Shown: in pieces, positions 10,071 to 21,007 of the stretch | How the letters are laid out: each line of letters begins with the position of its first letter | Numbering within the stretch: position 1 is the stretch's first letter | Assembly (NCBI GenBank): GCA_015179125.1 | Contig: WHVA01000113.1 | Coordinates: 1 to 64,000 of the forward strand | DNA length: 64,000 nucleotides | Source of the DNA: Gautieria morchelliformis | Taxonomy: Eukaryota; Basidiomycota; Agaricomycetes; Gomphales; Gomphaceae | Reading direction: 5' to 3' | The notes under the pieces: generated by a model | The model's input: only the letters and a program-made list of their open reading frames with translations | What the model was told of the DNA's origin: nothing | Databases searched by the model: none | Program-made: the position numbers and the translations under genes

Positions 10071-11404
10071 GGTGTCACACAACTTCATGACTATTTGAGT
10101 GAGCACCCTGGCCTTGCCACCACTGGTCAATGTCGGAGAGGATCCAACAGTGATAAAGAAGGCAGCTGGCGATGCATCTAGAGTTTTTGAAGTACCAGAC
10201 AGACTATTCTAAAAAATTTGGAGTCTTTGTAATCATGGTCATATCAGCCACAGTTTCAAACCATGTTTGAAACACCATGTTTATAACACGGTGTGTTACT
10301 AACACGTGTCAAAGTCCTGCGGACTTTGCCCCCATGCCCTAGTCGCTTCGTTCTTCAGGGCATGTGACATACCCACGACGCGGTGTTCCAGGTCATCACG
10401 TGATGTTCCCACGACGTACATTGCATGTTTGTTGCTTCTCCCATGATGACTTTCTGTCAACTCAGTGGAAGTCACCTACGGACTGTTTGAGATGGTGTCA
10501 CCATTATATTCCAGTAAGCTATTCTCGTTCTTCATCAGTGATGCAATATGCTCATGGTAGTTGCTGCCCAAAGAAACTGCTTCAGCGGTTATGACGGTGC
10601 ACATGAACTGTATGTAGAGCTGGCGCAGTGCAAAGCTCTTCGCCAATTCACCCCACATCTTCATGCGCGACAATGAGCAGGACAGCAACTATATCCCACC
10701 ACCCCGGACAGCCACCACACAAGCACATTTGACATGTCCTCCACGGAGACACCATGGCAGGGCAATGATGGCATGATTCTCCAGATGCTCACAGAAGTCA
10801 TGGATGGCAGCGAAGTCGATGATGTGACTCCCAATCACTCGATCCCGGGTTAAAATTCATTCCCACAGTTCCAAGCTGCACTCGATCAGCTAACACGCAC
10901 ACACACCAACCGCCCAATCTCAAGTGGTCACTTGAACAGACACAGACCGCGTCGGCCGCACAGCTCCACACCACAAGGCTGAGCTACGTCTCTTGCATGC
11001 CATGGTGGAGCAGGAGCCCACCGCTATGTCAGAGAGCGAGCTCCGCAGGGATTGGGAACACCTCACCATCACGACACGCTGCCCCCATGACTCCACCGGG
11101 TGGAGCGTCGCACGTGCACTGTGCAGGGACGGCCCCACAATTTCAATGATGAAGACTTACGCACGGCGGTCCGTGGACCGAGGATGGGCGACCGGCTGTG
11201 TCTGTCATCTCACTCACTGTTCACTCTACGCTCACAGCCCACTACAGCATCACCATTATCCTCAACTGTGCGTGTGCAGCTGCGTGTTCTTCCCCTGAGA
11301 ATAGTCAAAACTTAATTATACTTCTTAATTACACTCCCAGTGTCTCCCTGGCTACATATCCTGGCGGATCCTTCAGCTTGAAAGATACACAAAGAGTGTG
11401 CCGG
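10071..11404. other. No gene seen
   Basis: Only short, mutually conflicting frames. No family recognised. Confidence 0.45.
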
Positions 11405-11975
11405 CATGTTCCCACCAGAGGTGAGCATCCACCGTCTCCAGCACCTGCCCATGCATGACCTGCTCCTGCTGAGATTGTCTCGCACAAGTGGCAGAAGCTG
11501 GTATACACCCCCGTGTTCTGGTGTGCACACTGCCTCACGCTCACACGCCCAGCCAGCCCAATGAATGGAAGATGCTCTACAAAAGCCTGTTCCACTGCGA
11601 GCGCAACTCCAGTGACGCGCTGCCGCAGAGCGTCCGCTTCCTGAACAGGCACACAAATTTCTGCACGACACTGCTGCTAAAATGTATGTGGGGATTGACT
11701 AGATGTGCTGCGTTGCTGATAGTGGGCCACAATCTAGGTAAGTGGCTTATCAGCAGTTTGTACGACAAGACGATTCGGTTCTGGGATATCACTAGGGGGG
11801 AGAAGAAATGCATCCAGGTAAAGAAACCTGTCAGCTGCATCAACATTTTGAGTGAGGAAGGTGAGTGCCTTCCCCTCTCAGTTGTAGTCCTGTACTTCTT
11901 TACATTGCAGAGGTATTCATCATCGGTTTTCACAATGTTGGGTACGCACACTCTCAGTTTAAACACAATCATTGA
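11405..11975 (+). pseudogene. F-box/WD40 protein gene fragment
   Basis: This is the start of an F-box/WD40 protein, a substrate receptor of an SCF ubiquitin ligase. The F-box reads PPEVSIHRLQHLPMHDLLL from 11412, then [17 protein letters not shown] in another frame, then [12 protein letters not shown] and [20 protein letters not shown] in a third. An intron (11684-11737, GTATGT...CTAG) leads to [16 protein letters not shown], a WD40 blade, and [14 protein letters not shown] second intron (11861-11910, GTGAGT...TTGCAG) leads to [14 protein letters not shown]. Blade order and splice phases fit the family, but there are two frameshifts and the gene stops where the satellite array begins at about 12030. 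The family is confident; the gene is dead. Confidence 0.75.
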
Positions 11976-12029
11976 TTCACACACTTGCTCTCCTGCATCA
12001 CATTCAATCCACTGCAAGTTCCTCTGCAC

Positions 12030-12940
12030 CTACATACAGAAGGCCTACAGTTCCTGTGCCCCATATGGCACATGTGGTGGATGGTGCTCATGAACCATAC
12101 ATGCCTGAGGGCATACAGTTCCAGTGCACCATACACCACATACGACGGACCGTGCTTGTGAACCATACCTGAGCTGGCGCCGGTTCCTGTGCACCATATG
12201 GCAGTGATGTATGGCTCCTCTGCACCATAGGCCCATACAGCAGATGGTGCGCATGAACCATACGTGGAGCTGGCATATGGTTCCTCTGCACCGTATGAAC
12301 AGAAGGCGTACAGTTCCTGTGCCCCATACAGCGCATGCGGTGGATGGTGCTCGTGAACCATATGTGCCTGAGGGTGTATGGTTCCTGCACACCGTATGAC
12401 ACATACACGGTGGAGCAGGAGGAATGGGATGTGGGTCCATGAGGGCACAGGAGGGCACAGAGGGGCGAGCCAGGCAGGGAGCCCACAGAACACACCTGTA
12501 TTACAGCGGAGACTGAATCATCATCACCTTGCTTGCACACTACGTACTCCATCGCAACGTCCGAGAGTGGCAACCTTAGCTAGGCTCGCTGGTGCAGCCC
12601 ACTAACACCGAAACCCCCGCTCCAATGGACGGTGCTTGTGAACTGGACATGGACCCGGTATACGGTTCCTCTGCACTGTACAGCACATGTGAGGGATGGT
12701 GCGCGTGAACCGTATGCCACATACGACGGACGATGCTTGTGAACTGTACAGCACCGCCGTACAGTTTCTATGCACTGTATGGCACATATGACGGGCAGTG
12801 CTTGTGAACCGTACTGTATGTGGGGACGGCGGATGGCTCCTGTGCACCGTATGGGGGTAGGGTGGCTGCATACAGTGGGGTGGTGCACATGAACTGTATG
12901 TGCAGACAGCCGGATGGTGCATAGTGGCATATACAGTGGG
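12030..12940. repeat. Degenerate palindromic satellite array 1
   Basis: Repeated words such as GTTCCTGTGC, CACCATA, GGATGGTGC and TGAACCATA recur on both strands every 40-60 bp. They form imperfect inverted pairs of the TATGGTGC/GCACCATA type. A related, better preserved array lies at 57480-58130. The long frames across it are by-products of the repetition. Confidence 0.7.
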
Positions 12941-13229
12941 GCTTCACATATATTTACAGCCAGCTGCACATGTATTTTACAGTGGGCTGTACACATTTGA
13001 TACCGTGGGGGACTGGTGGTTACCCCATTCACCTCAACGTCTTATACCGACTCTGTTCACAACATCAACAAGTGAGGATGTCGACAAGGAGACTGAGGTG
13101 AAAGATACCTTTGACACTGTGCATTGATATGAGATAGCTAACCATGTCTGCCCACTCTATAGAACCATGTCATACAAGTGGGGAGAAATCCATGTGGGAG
13201 GCTACAATGTTGTCAGGGTTCCTTCACCT

Positions 13230-13850
13230 TCCTGATGCATACTCAACCACAGGGCCATGGACTTGGATTCGGTTGTAGATAGAACAATCCACATTTGTTT
13301 TTTTGATAGCTATGCAATGACGCCACCAGCATAAAGACAAATATAGCCGCCAATTGATTTGGAATTGGCAAGATTTGCAAAGTCGGCATCTGTATAGACT
13401 TTGAGTTGTGGGGAAGACGTGGAACCATGGAGGATGATTCCAAGATCTTGTGTACCTTTAAGGTACCGAATGATACATTTAACAGCCATCCAATGTGCAA
13501 CAGTATAGTCATGAGTATGTTGACTAAGTTGTTGTATGGTGAATGCAATATTGGGTCATGAACCAAGAGCAGCATACATAAGAGATCACGCATAAGGAAC
13601 ATGGAGTGCCTGTTCCTGGTTAGGATGTGGCACTAATGATTTGATGTCCTTTGCAACTGGGGTAGTTACCGGCGGTGCCTTGAACAAATTGAATCGATGT
13701 AAAATGACATCAATATAATGGCCTTGAAATAATTTAATGGTACCAGCGTTATGGTTAATTTCAACTCTGATTCCAAGGATTCTTTGCATTTCGCCAAGAT
13801 CTTTCATAAAAAGCCAGACAACGCACATGCTGTGCCGGATCATCTCTGAC
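13230..13850 (-). pseudogene. Ty1/copia reverse transcriptase/RNase H fragment
   Basis: The right part (about 13843-13590) reads FMKDLGEMQRILGIRVE and YIDVILHRFNLFKAPPVTTP, the segment just after the copia RT active site. The left part continues in another frame through a PDIAF-like stretch into the RNase H region (YTDADF-, YAGGVIAWLSKKQ- and STTE-type motifs). Both ends are cut, frames are broken, and no LTR is adjacent. It is a different lineage from copia D and G. Confidence 0.75.
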
Positions 13851-14786
13851 CAGGGCCCATAACCCTGTTAGATGCAGTTGATAGTTAGGATGGAAAAGAT
13901 AAAAATTGATTATCAAGCAATGTCTCGAAAATCCCTATATACATGAATTTGGATCTGGGATAAGAAATCAGTAAACTACCTTGAGTCACTGTTGTACACT
14001 ATGGCTACATGACTAAGCTATACATGTGTCATCGATGCTTGAGTGACAGTTACCTTACAACTTTCTGTTTGTTTACAGTGCCTAATCACCTTAGATACTT
14101 ATCAGTACCAATTGGTTTCCATAGGTCTTATATGCTGCATAGAAGTCCAGGAGCCTCATACTTCTAACACTTATCAACACCTATCAGGGGGTGAACCACT
14201 GTAGTAATCACTACTACAGATAGGGTGGGCGGCAGGGGCAGTTCAAACCTGACGCTCTCCCTTCATGTTACCCTGAGCAGGCGCTTGGTGTGGGTTAGAT
14301 CCACCTGTGCTAACCCCCCCTGAATGGGGTCTTGACACTACTGGCCCCCAAGGGCTCAACCCTGTGTGAAAGGTGGGCAGGGTGTGGCATGAATACTTCC
14401 CTACCATGCAAACACCAATGTGGGTTGAGAGGCAATGTATTGATGGGGATTTTGATATATTATGGCATTGGTCAGTGGAGGCTGGTCATGGCTGGTGGCA
14501 GGAGTGATGGTGAATGATGTGAATGGCAAAGGTGCTTGGGAACACATCAAACAGCAAGTGTGGAAAATGGATATGTCAATAGGTGATGAGTTGAACAGGA
14601 GTGGGTTGGGCCATAATAAACGAGTCATAACACTGCATTTGGATGCCCCATATTGTGCTCATTCCTGTGGTTGTCATTCCTTGGCTCTCTCATGTTCCCT
14701 GTGGTCCCGCTGGCCTTCACACTCATATTGTTGATCTTCCTGCACTTGTTCTTGGATAGAGATGTGTCCATGGTCTCTTTGGGTCT
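13851..14786. other. No gene seen
   Basis: Non-coding sequence up to the B2 5' LTR. No repeat partner recognised in the window. Confidence 0.45.
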
Positions 14787-15266
14787 TGTCAGGGGACACC
14801 CTGTTTTCCATTTCCAGTTCCGACACCACACCCAGTTCCGACGCCATTTCCGACTCCGCTTCCGGTTCCGATTCCATCTCCGCATCCGCTTTCGGGAACG
14901 ATTCCGCTTCTGGGAGAACTTCCACCAGTTCCGTTCGCCTTGCCAGTTCCACTCCAATTTCCGACTTCCGCCCCGGAACAGTGTCGGAAATCAAGCGACT
15001 CGCATAATAGGTGGCATCAAGGGTCGATCAAGGGTCAGGGGGATGCAGGGTTGATGGCGGGTGCCAAGTGTTGTCCCTGGCTGCGCAGCGTAGTATAATA
15101 CGGGCTCGCTGACATTGGGGGTCCTTAGACTTTTCTCTTTGGATTTCCCCTTGTCAGGTGAGAACCCCCTCTCTTGTATGCTCTGTTCATTTATACATAC
15201 TTTGGATTTCCCCTTGTCAGTTGTGTGGTAGTGTGATCTCCACGACTAGCCAGGGTTGCCCTTACA
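14787..15266 (+). repeat. 5' LTR of B2
   Basis: 480 bp, TG...CA. U3 is rich in TTCCG words. A 21-bp segment is repeated directly at 15137-15157 and 15200-15220. Confidence 0.93.
15094..15100 (+). promoter_or_regulatory. TATA box in the B2 LTR
   Basis: TATAATA in element orientation, repeated at 20835 in the 3' LTR. It is missing from the deleted B1 LTR and present in solo LTR B3. Confidence 0.6.
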
Positions 15267-15453
15267 GCAGAAAAGTCTCTCCCCTAGAGGACCGGCGGTC
15301 GTACTGCACGTTGCATTCGCCATAGGTGCGTTCGGAATCGGAGACAGCGACTCGGAGATCGCAACCTCTTCCGCACATACAGTGTACGACAGCCCCTCTT
15401 CTTACGTCGAGCTCCCAACCCCGGAAATCCCGTCACATATTTCTCCTTCCAAC

Positions 15454-16627
15454 ATGGATCCGGACGATCGTCTGCGGAATATGGAGGAGGAATTGACGCG
15501 GAACCGGATGAAGACCGACGCGATTGAAACAGCCTTACAAGCGATTTTGGCTAAGTTAGATATTCCACAAGGTGGAGGAAATGAAATGCTGGATGATCCG
15601 GATTTCGGAAAAGCGGAACTAGCGGAAAAGAGGATGTCCGCGAAGTTAGCAAAGGTCAAACCCGCAACTCCGGCGGACTTTGACGGAGATCGGGAGAAGG
15701 GACGCGCATTCTTCAACACATGCAGCATCTACTTCGCAATTGTCGGAGACCTCTTTCCGAATGACCAGGCTCGGATTCACTGGACGTTGTCCTTTTTCAA
15801 ATCGGACCGCGCAGCCCGTTTTGCAAACAAGGTGATCCGACATGAAGCAAAGGGCAAGGGGAACTACTTCCGGGACTGGGACGCGTTCGAGAAAACATTT
15901 TCCGACCAGTTCTGCCCGAAAAACGAGCAGCTCACAGCCCTTACAAAGCTCGAGGGGACGAGCTGGTACCAGGCCAAAGATCCGGTCGATGACTACATCG
16001 ATCGCTTCCAGGAGCTCATCGACCTTGCGGAATATGACGACGACAAGACGATCGTCATCAAATTCCGACGAGGACTTGATCCGACGCTCCAGAACCAAGT
16101 TGCGCTGCTTGGGGATGGAGCTCCGGATTTTGATGACCCGGAAGGGTGGTACCAAGCCGCGCAGAAGGTTTCTCGGAACAGGGACGCAAATGAGGCCTTC
16201 GTGGAGACGAGTCGGAACACGACACGCAGTTCCGCTCGTCCTACTCCACCTGTGCCAAAACCCGGAAGCGCATTCATTCCCACACGGAAATTATTTCCGA
16301 TGCTTGCTCCGCCTGCTCCTATTAGGAACCATAGCCTCCTCCCTCGAAGAGTGGCCCTGCCCCGATGGATGTTGACCGCATGCGCGGAAAAGGCCACGGA
16401 ACTGTCACCTGCTTCCGCTGCCGACAACCAGGCCACTATGCTCGCGAGTGCCCCAAGCCTTTGATATCCGGCTTATGACCACAGAGGAGAAACTCGAGAT
16501 CCTTCCAGAGTTCCTCGCACTTGCAGACATAAACGGAGTGCCCACTGCGGAAGAACTTTCCGAAAATGCGGAACATGGTCTACCGGAAGCGGAAGATGCG
16601 TCGGATTTTGTGACACGCAGCGGGTGA
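15454..16627 (+). pseudogene. B2 gag (capsid/nucleocapsid) with two one-base losses
   Basis: The ATG at 15454 (MDPDDRLRNMEEE) is chosen because no ATG precedes it in the open frame and B1 starts at the same point. A coiled N-terminus is followed by the retrotransposon-gag domain (DFDGDREKGRAFFNTC, FRDWDAFEKTFSDQFCP, DDYIDRFQELIDLAEY). The CCHC knuckle CFRCRQPGHYAREC at about 16410-16451 is in another frame, because a C run near 16335 is one base shorter than in B1. A second C-run contraction at about 16452 moves the tail (LMTTEEKLEILPEF) to the third frame, which ends at TGA 16625-16627. B1 reads straight through both places. Confidence 0.85.
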
Positions 16628-19600
16628 GATGTGTGCCCCTGCTGCCTGTACATAACCGGTTTGCCTGTCTTGAAGTAGAGAATGAAAAGCCCCCACTCCC
16701 CTCACTTCGTACAGACCCACCGGATAAAGTCACACAAAAACCAAATCTGACACCCCGTCCATCCCGCATCCGCCCTTGGGAGAGACGCCTTCCGAAGCGC
16801 TATGTTGTTGCGGCCACCCCTGGCCCCAAGTCACTAGTCATTAAGGTAGAGATCCAGACGACCGATACGGCGGAAGTCAAATCCGGACCCGCCCTTGTCG
16901 ATTGCGGGGCCACTGGTCAGTTTATGGACCGGGACTATGTGGAACGGAACCGACTGACCACGCGGAAGTTGCAACGTGCAATCCCGGTGTTCAATGTGGA
17001 TGGAAGCCCCAATGAGGCAGGGTCCATCACGGAGATAGTGGACACAATTCTCCGCTACGATGGACACTCGGAACGCACTTCCTTCGCTGTCACCAGCCTG
17101 GGGAAGCAAGACATCATCCTCGGGTTTACCTGGCTTCAAGAGCACAACCGGAGATCAATTGGCAGACTCGGAAGGTACTGATGAGTCGGTGTCCAGCCAA
17201 GTGTCACATGTGCCGGTCGGAAGTGCGGAAGGAGCGCCAGGAGCAGCGGAAGACTGAACGGCTCATACAGACATGTCGTTCCGGCCCCATCCACTGCTTG
17301 CAGAAGAAGACTCGGAAGCGGAATTTGACCCGGATCCCCCTTCCACTTCCGATTCCGACGCCATCCGACTTGGCCTGGAAGACACTCTGACGGAAGGGGA
17401 GCGCTTGCTGTACGTAAACCTTCCGCCGGAGGCGGAACACATCCGCGCCACCGGAAATATTTCGCAACGCCTTGCTGAAGCCTCTAAGAGGTATGATAGA
17501 GTGGAGGCGGAAATTCCGGAGTACCTGCGGGAGTTTGAGGACGTCTTTTCCAAGGAGTCGTTTGATACCCTGCCTCCACGGAAGCTGTGGGACCACGCCA
17601 TCGAGTTGGAGCCTGGGTCAAAGCCCACCAACTGCAAGGTCTACCCGCTGTCGCCCAAGGAGCAGGTAGAGCTCGATGCATTCCTTGCGGAAAACCTCCG
17701 TACAGGGAGGATCCGCCCCTCCAAGTCACCCATGGCATCTCCGGTGTTCTTCATCAAGAAGAAGGATGGCTCGCTCAGACTTGTGCAGGACTACCGGGCC
17801 TTGAATGCGATCACGATCAAGAACCGGTACCCCATTCCACTCATTTCCGAACTGATCACACAACTCCGCGGGGCGAGGTACTTCACTAAGCTGGATGTCC
17901 GCTGGGGCTTCAACAATGTCCGGATCCGGAGGGAGACGAGTGGAAGGCCGCATTCCGCACCAATCGAGGACTCTTTGAGCCACAGGTCATGTTCTTTGGC
18001 CTCACCAACAGTCCCGCCACATTCCAGACGATGATGAATGACATTTTCCGTGACATGATAGCAGAAGGGGTTGTCTGCGTCTACCTCGATGACATCCTCA
18101 TTTTCACGAAAACAATGTCCGAACATCGGGAAGTCGTGCGGAGAGTGCTGGAACAGCTCGGGAGTACAACCTGTGTCTCAAGCCGGAAAAGTGCGAATTG
18201 AGCGGACGCGGATAGAGTATCTTGGGGTGATTGTGTCGGAAGGGAAGGTGGAAATGGACCAAGTCAAAGTTTCCGGTGTATCGGATTGGCCCGTGCCGCG
18301 AAACAAGAAGGAGGTCCAGTCCTTCATTGGGTTTGTCAATTTCTACCGGCGGTTCATCAAGGACTTCTCCTGCCACGCCCGTGCCCTCTTCGACCTCACC
18401 AAGAAGGAGGTTGGATGGCGGTGGGGAGAGCCGGAACAGACTTCCTTTGACAAACTCAAGGAGCTGATCACTTCCGCTCCGGTCCTGATCTTTCCCGACG
18501 ACTCTCGCCCTTATCGAGTCGAGGCGGATTCTTCCGACGCAGCTACCGGAGCGGTCTTGTCACAGCAGTCATCGGAAGATGGTGGGGGGTGGCATCCGAT
18601 TGCCTTCTTCTCTAAGAGCCTTAGTCCGGTCGAGCGGAACTATGAGATCCATGACAAGGAGATGCTGGCAATCATCCGAGCACTGGAGGAGTGGCGACAC
18701 TTCCTCGAGGGTGCTCTATGCCTTTTGAGATCTGGACAGACCACAAGAACCTCGAGTATTTCCGCACATCTAAGAAGCTGAACCGACGACAAGCACGGTG
18801 GTCCCTACACCTGTCCCGGTTTGACTTCATGCTCCACCACCGCCCCGGCCGCACCATGGGCAAGCCCGATGCCCTATCCCGCCGCGCGGATCACGGAAGC
18901 GGAAGTGGAGACAACGCGGATATGACACTGCTCCGCCCAAGTCTCTTTGCAATCCGTGCCCTAGAAGGAGTAACTGCAGTTGGGGCGGAAGCGGAAATGC
19001 TCCGGGATATCCGGAGGCAGTACCGGAATGGAGAGAAGGAGGAGTCGGTGGTGAAGGCAGTGGAGGAACTCCGGAAAGGGCACTCACGGTCTGTACGGGC
19101 AGCGGAATGGTCGGAACGTGATGGACTGCTCCACTTCAGAGGCAAGGTCTATGTTCCGGGTGGGGCGGACCTCCGCCGTCGCATCGTGTCCCAGCACCAT
19201 GACACACGGGTCGCTGGGCATGCTGGCAGGTGGAAGACGCTGGAGTTAGTGGCTCGGAATTACTGGTGGCCTCAGATGTCCCGCTACATCGGACAGTACG
19301 TGAAGACGTGTGACCTTTGTCTCCGAACCAAAGCGCAACGACGTCCGCCCATCGGAGAACTTGTTCCGCTCCTGATTCCCGAATCCCGCTGGGACACCAT
19401 CAGTGTCGACTTCATCGTTGAACTCCCAGAGTCTCATGGCTACGACGCGATCATGAACGTCGTGGATTCGGTGAGCAAGGTGTCCCACTTCATTCCGACG
19501 CACACGACGATCACAGCCCTCGGAGCGGCCCGCCTGTTCCTTGCACATGTCTGGAAGTTGCATGGGCTCCCGAAGCAAGTTGTTTCCGACCGAGGTCCGC

Positions 19601-20748
19601 AGTTTGTCGCGGAACTGACTCGGGAGCTCTACCGCCTGCTCGGCATAAAGCTGGCTACCACCACAGCGTACCATCCGCAGGGTGACGGACAGACGGAACG
19701 GGTCAATCAGGAGTTAGAGCAATATCTCCGCCTCTTTGTCAATGAGAGGCAGGATGACTGGGATGAGTTACTTCCGCTGGCGGAATTCCAATACAACAAC
19801 CATGTCCATTCCGCCACGCAACAGACTCCCTTCATGCTTGACTCCGGACGACACCCGCGGATGGGCTTCGAACCACGCCAGGCTGAGTCCCGACTCGAGA
19901 CAGTCAATGAGTTCCGAGACCGCATGGACTCCACCCTTTCGGAAGCCAAGTCGGCCCTTGCGAAGGCCAAGGATGACATGGCAAGGTACTACAACCGACG
20001 CCGGGTTCCTGCCCCAGAGTACCAAGTTGGAGACAAGGTGTACCTAGATGCAAGTGACATCCGCACCACACGCCCTTCGCAGAAGCTTGCCCACCGCTAC
20101 CTTGGGCCCTTCACAGTGACGCGGAGGGTTGGACGGAATGCATACCGCCTCCGACTTCCGATGTCCATGTCCCGCCTCCACCCCGTCTTCAACGTGGTGA
20201 AGTTACTCCCTATGCTTGAGGACCCAATTCCACATCGGAAGGCTCATCCGCCACCTCCGCCAGAAATTGTAGATGGGGAAGAGCACTACGTGGTGGAACG
20301 GATCCTGGACAGCCGGTTTGTGCGAGGACGACTCCAATTCCTCGTGAAATGGGAAGGGTATGGGTATGAGGAGAATTCTTGGGTCCCAGAGCAAGATGTT
20401 TCCGCTCCTGACAAACTCCGGGAGTTCTATAGGACACATCCAGGTGCCCCTCGCCGAATCCGCTCGCTGGCATTTCAATCCCTTGTGTCCCGTGCTTCGA
20501 GGACGCAGCACGCTAGAGGGGGGGTGATGTCAGGGGACACCCTGTTTTCCATTTCCAGTTCCGACACCACACCCAGTTCCGACTCCATTTCCGACTCCGC
20601 TTCCGGTTCCGATTCCATCTCCGCATCCGCTTTCGGGAACGATTCCGCTTCTGGGAGAACTTCCACCAGTTCCGTTCGCCTTGCCAGTTCCACTCCAATT
20701 TCCGACTTCCGCCCCGGAACAGTGTCGGAAATCAAGCGACTCGCATAA
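16624..20748 (+). pseudogene. B2 pol: protease, RT, RNase H, integrase, chromodomain, serine-rich tail
   Basis: The domains in order are: protease DCGATGQF (about 16900); RT with [29 protein letters not shown] and the YLDD catalytic motif (about 18085); RNase H with VEADSSDAATGAVLSQQ and WTDHKNLEYF; integrase with the HH-CC zinc site (HHDTRVAGH, CDLC) and D, D, E in SVDFI, SDRGPQF and GQTERVN; chromodomain (HYVVERILDS, LQFLVKWEGYGYEENSW). All active residues are present. One-base losses near 17149, 17285, 17932, 18160, 18200 and 18715 each shift the frame the same way; after 18720 the frame is open for 2 kb. It lies in the -1 frame relative to the end of gag. The last 73 codons run into the 3' LTR and stop at 20746-20748. 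Confidence 0.9.
20515..20524 (+). other. Polypurine tract of B2
   Basis: AGAGGGGGGG three bases before the 3' LTR. It is also codons of the pol frame. Confidence 0.7.
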
Positions 20749-21007
20749 TAGGTGGCATCAAGGGTCGATCAAGGGTCAGGGGGATGCAGGGTTGATGGCG
20801 GGTGCCAAGTGTTGTCCCTGGCTGCGCAGCGTAGTATAATACGGGCTCGCTGACATTGGGGGTCCTTAGACTTTTCTCTTTGGATTTCCCCTTGTCAGGT
20901 GAGAACCCCCTCTCTTGTATGCTCTGTTCATTTATACATACTTTGGATTTCCCCTTGTCAGTTGTGTGGTAGTGTGATCTCCACGACTAGCCAGGGTTGC
21001 CCTTACA
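20528..21007 (+). repeat. 3' LTR of B2
   Basis: 480 bp, one base different from the 5' LTR by eye. Its first 221 bases are open in the pol frame. Confidence 0.93.

Larger units (their letters stand above)
14787..21007 (+). mobile_element. Ty3/gypsy element B2, full length (6.2 kb chromovirus)
   Basis: It has two 480-bp LTRs (TGTCAGGGG...CTTACA) that differ at one base by eye (14843 G, 20584 T), enclosing gag, protease, RT, RNase H, integrase and chromodomain in gypsy order, with a G-rich PPT at 20515-20524. LTR identity implies a very recent insertion. Two things do not fit a clean active copy. The flanks GGTCT and CAAAC are not a target duplication. The coding region has eight one-base losses relative to B1, B4 or its own frame. 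No convincing tRNA primer site follows the 5' LTR (GCAGAAAAG). Confidence 0.93.

Noticed and set aside
12088-12573. Long frames across 12.0-12.9 kb and 57.4-58.1 kb
   Set aside because: Products of the repeated palindromic units, open in several frames on both strands.
14674-15007. Serine-rich and R/W-rich frames in family B LTRs
   Set aside because: They are LTR sequence; only the copy fused to pol at 20528-20748 is reported, as a pol extension.
15267-15290. Primer binding site after the B2 5' LTR
   Set aside because: GCAGAAAAGTCTC matches no tRNA 3' end that I can recognise; self-priming or a tRNA fragment is possible but unsupported.
15646-16155. 169-codon minus-strand frame inside B2 gag
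   Set aside because: Mirror frame of gag; the same shadow occurs in B1.
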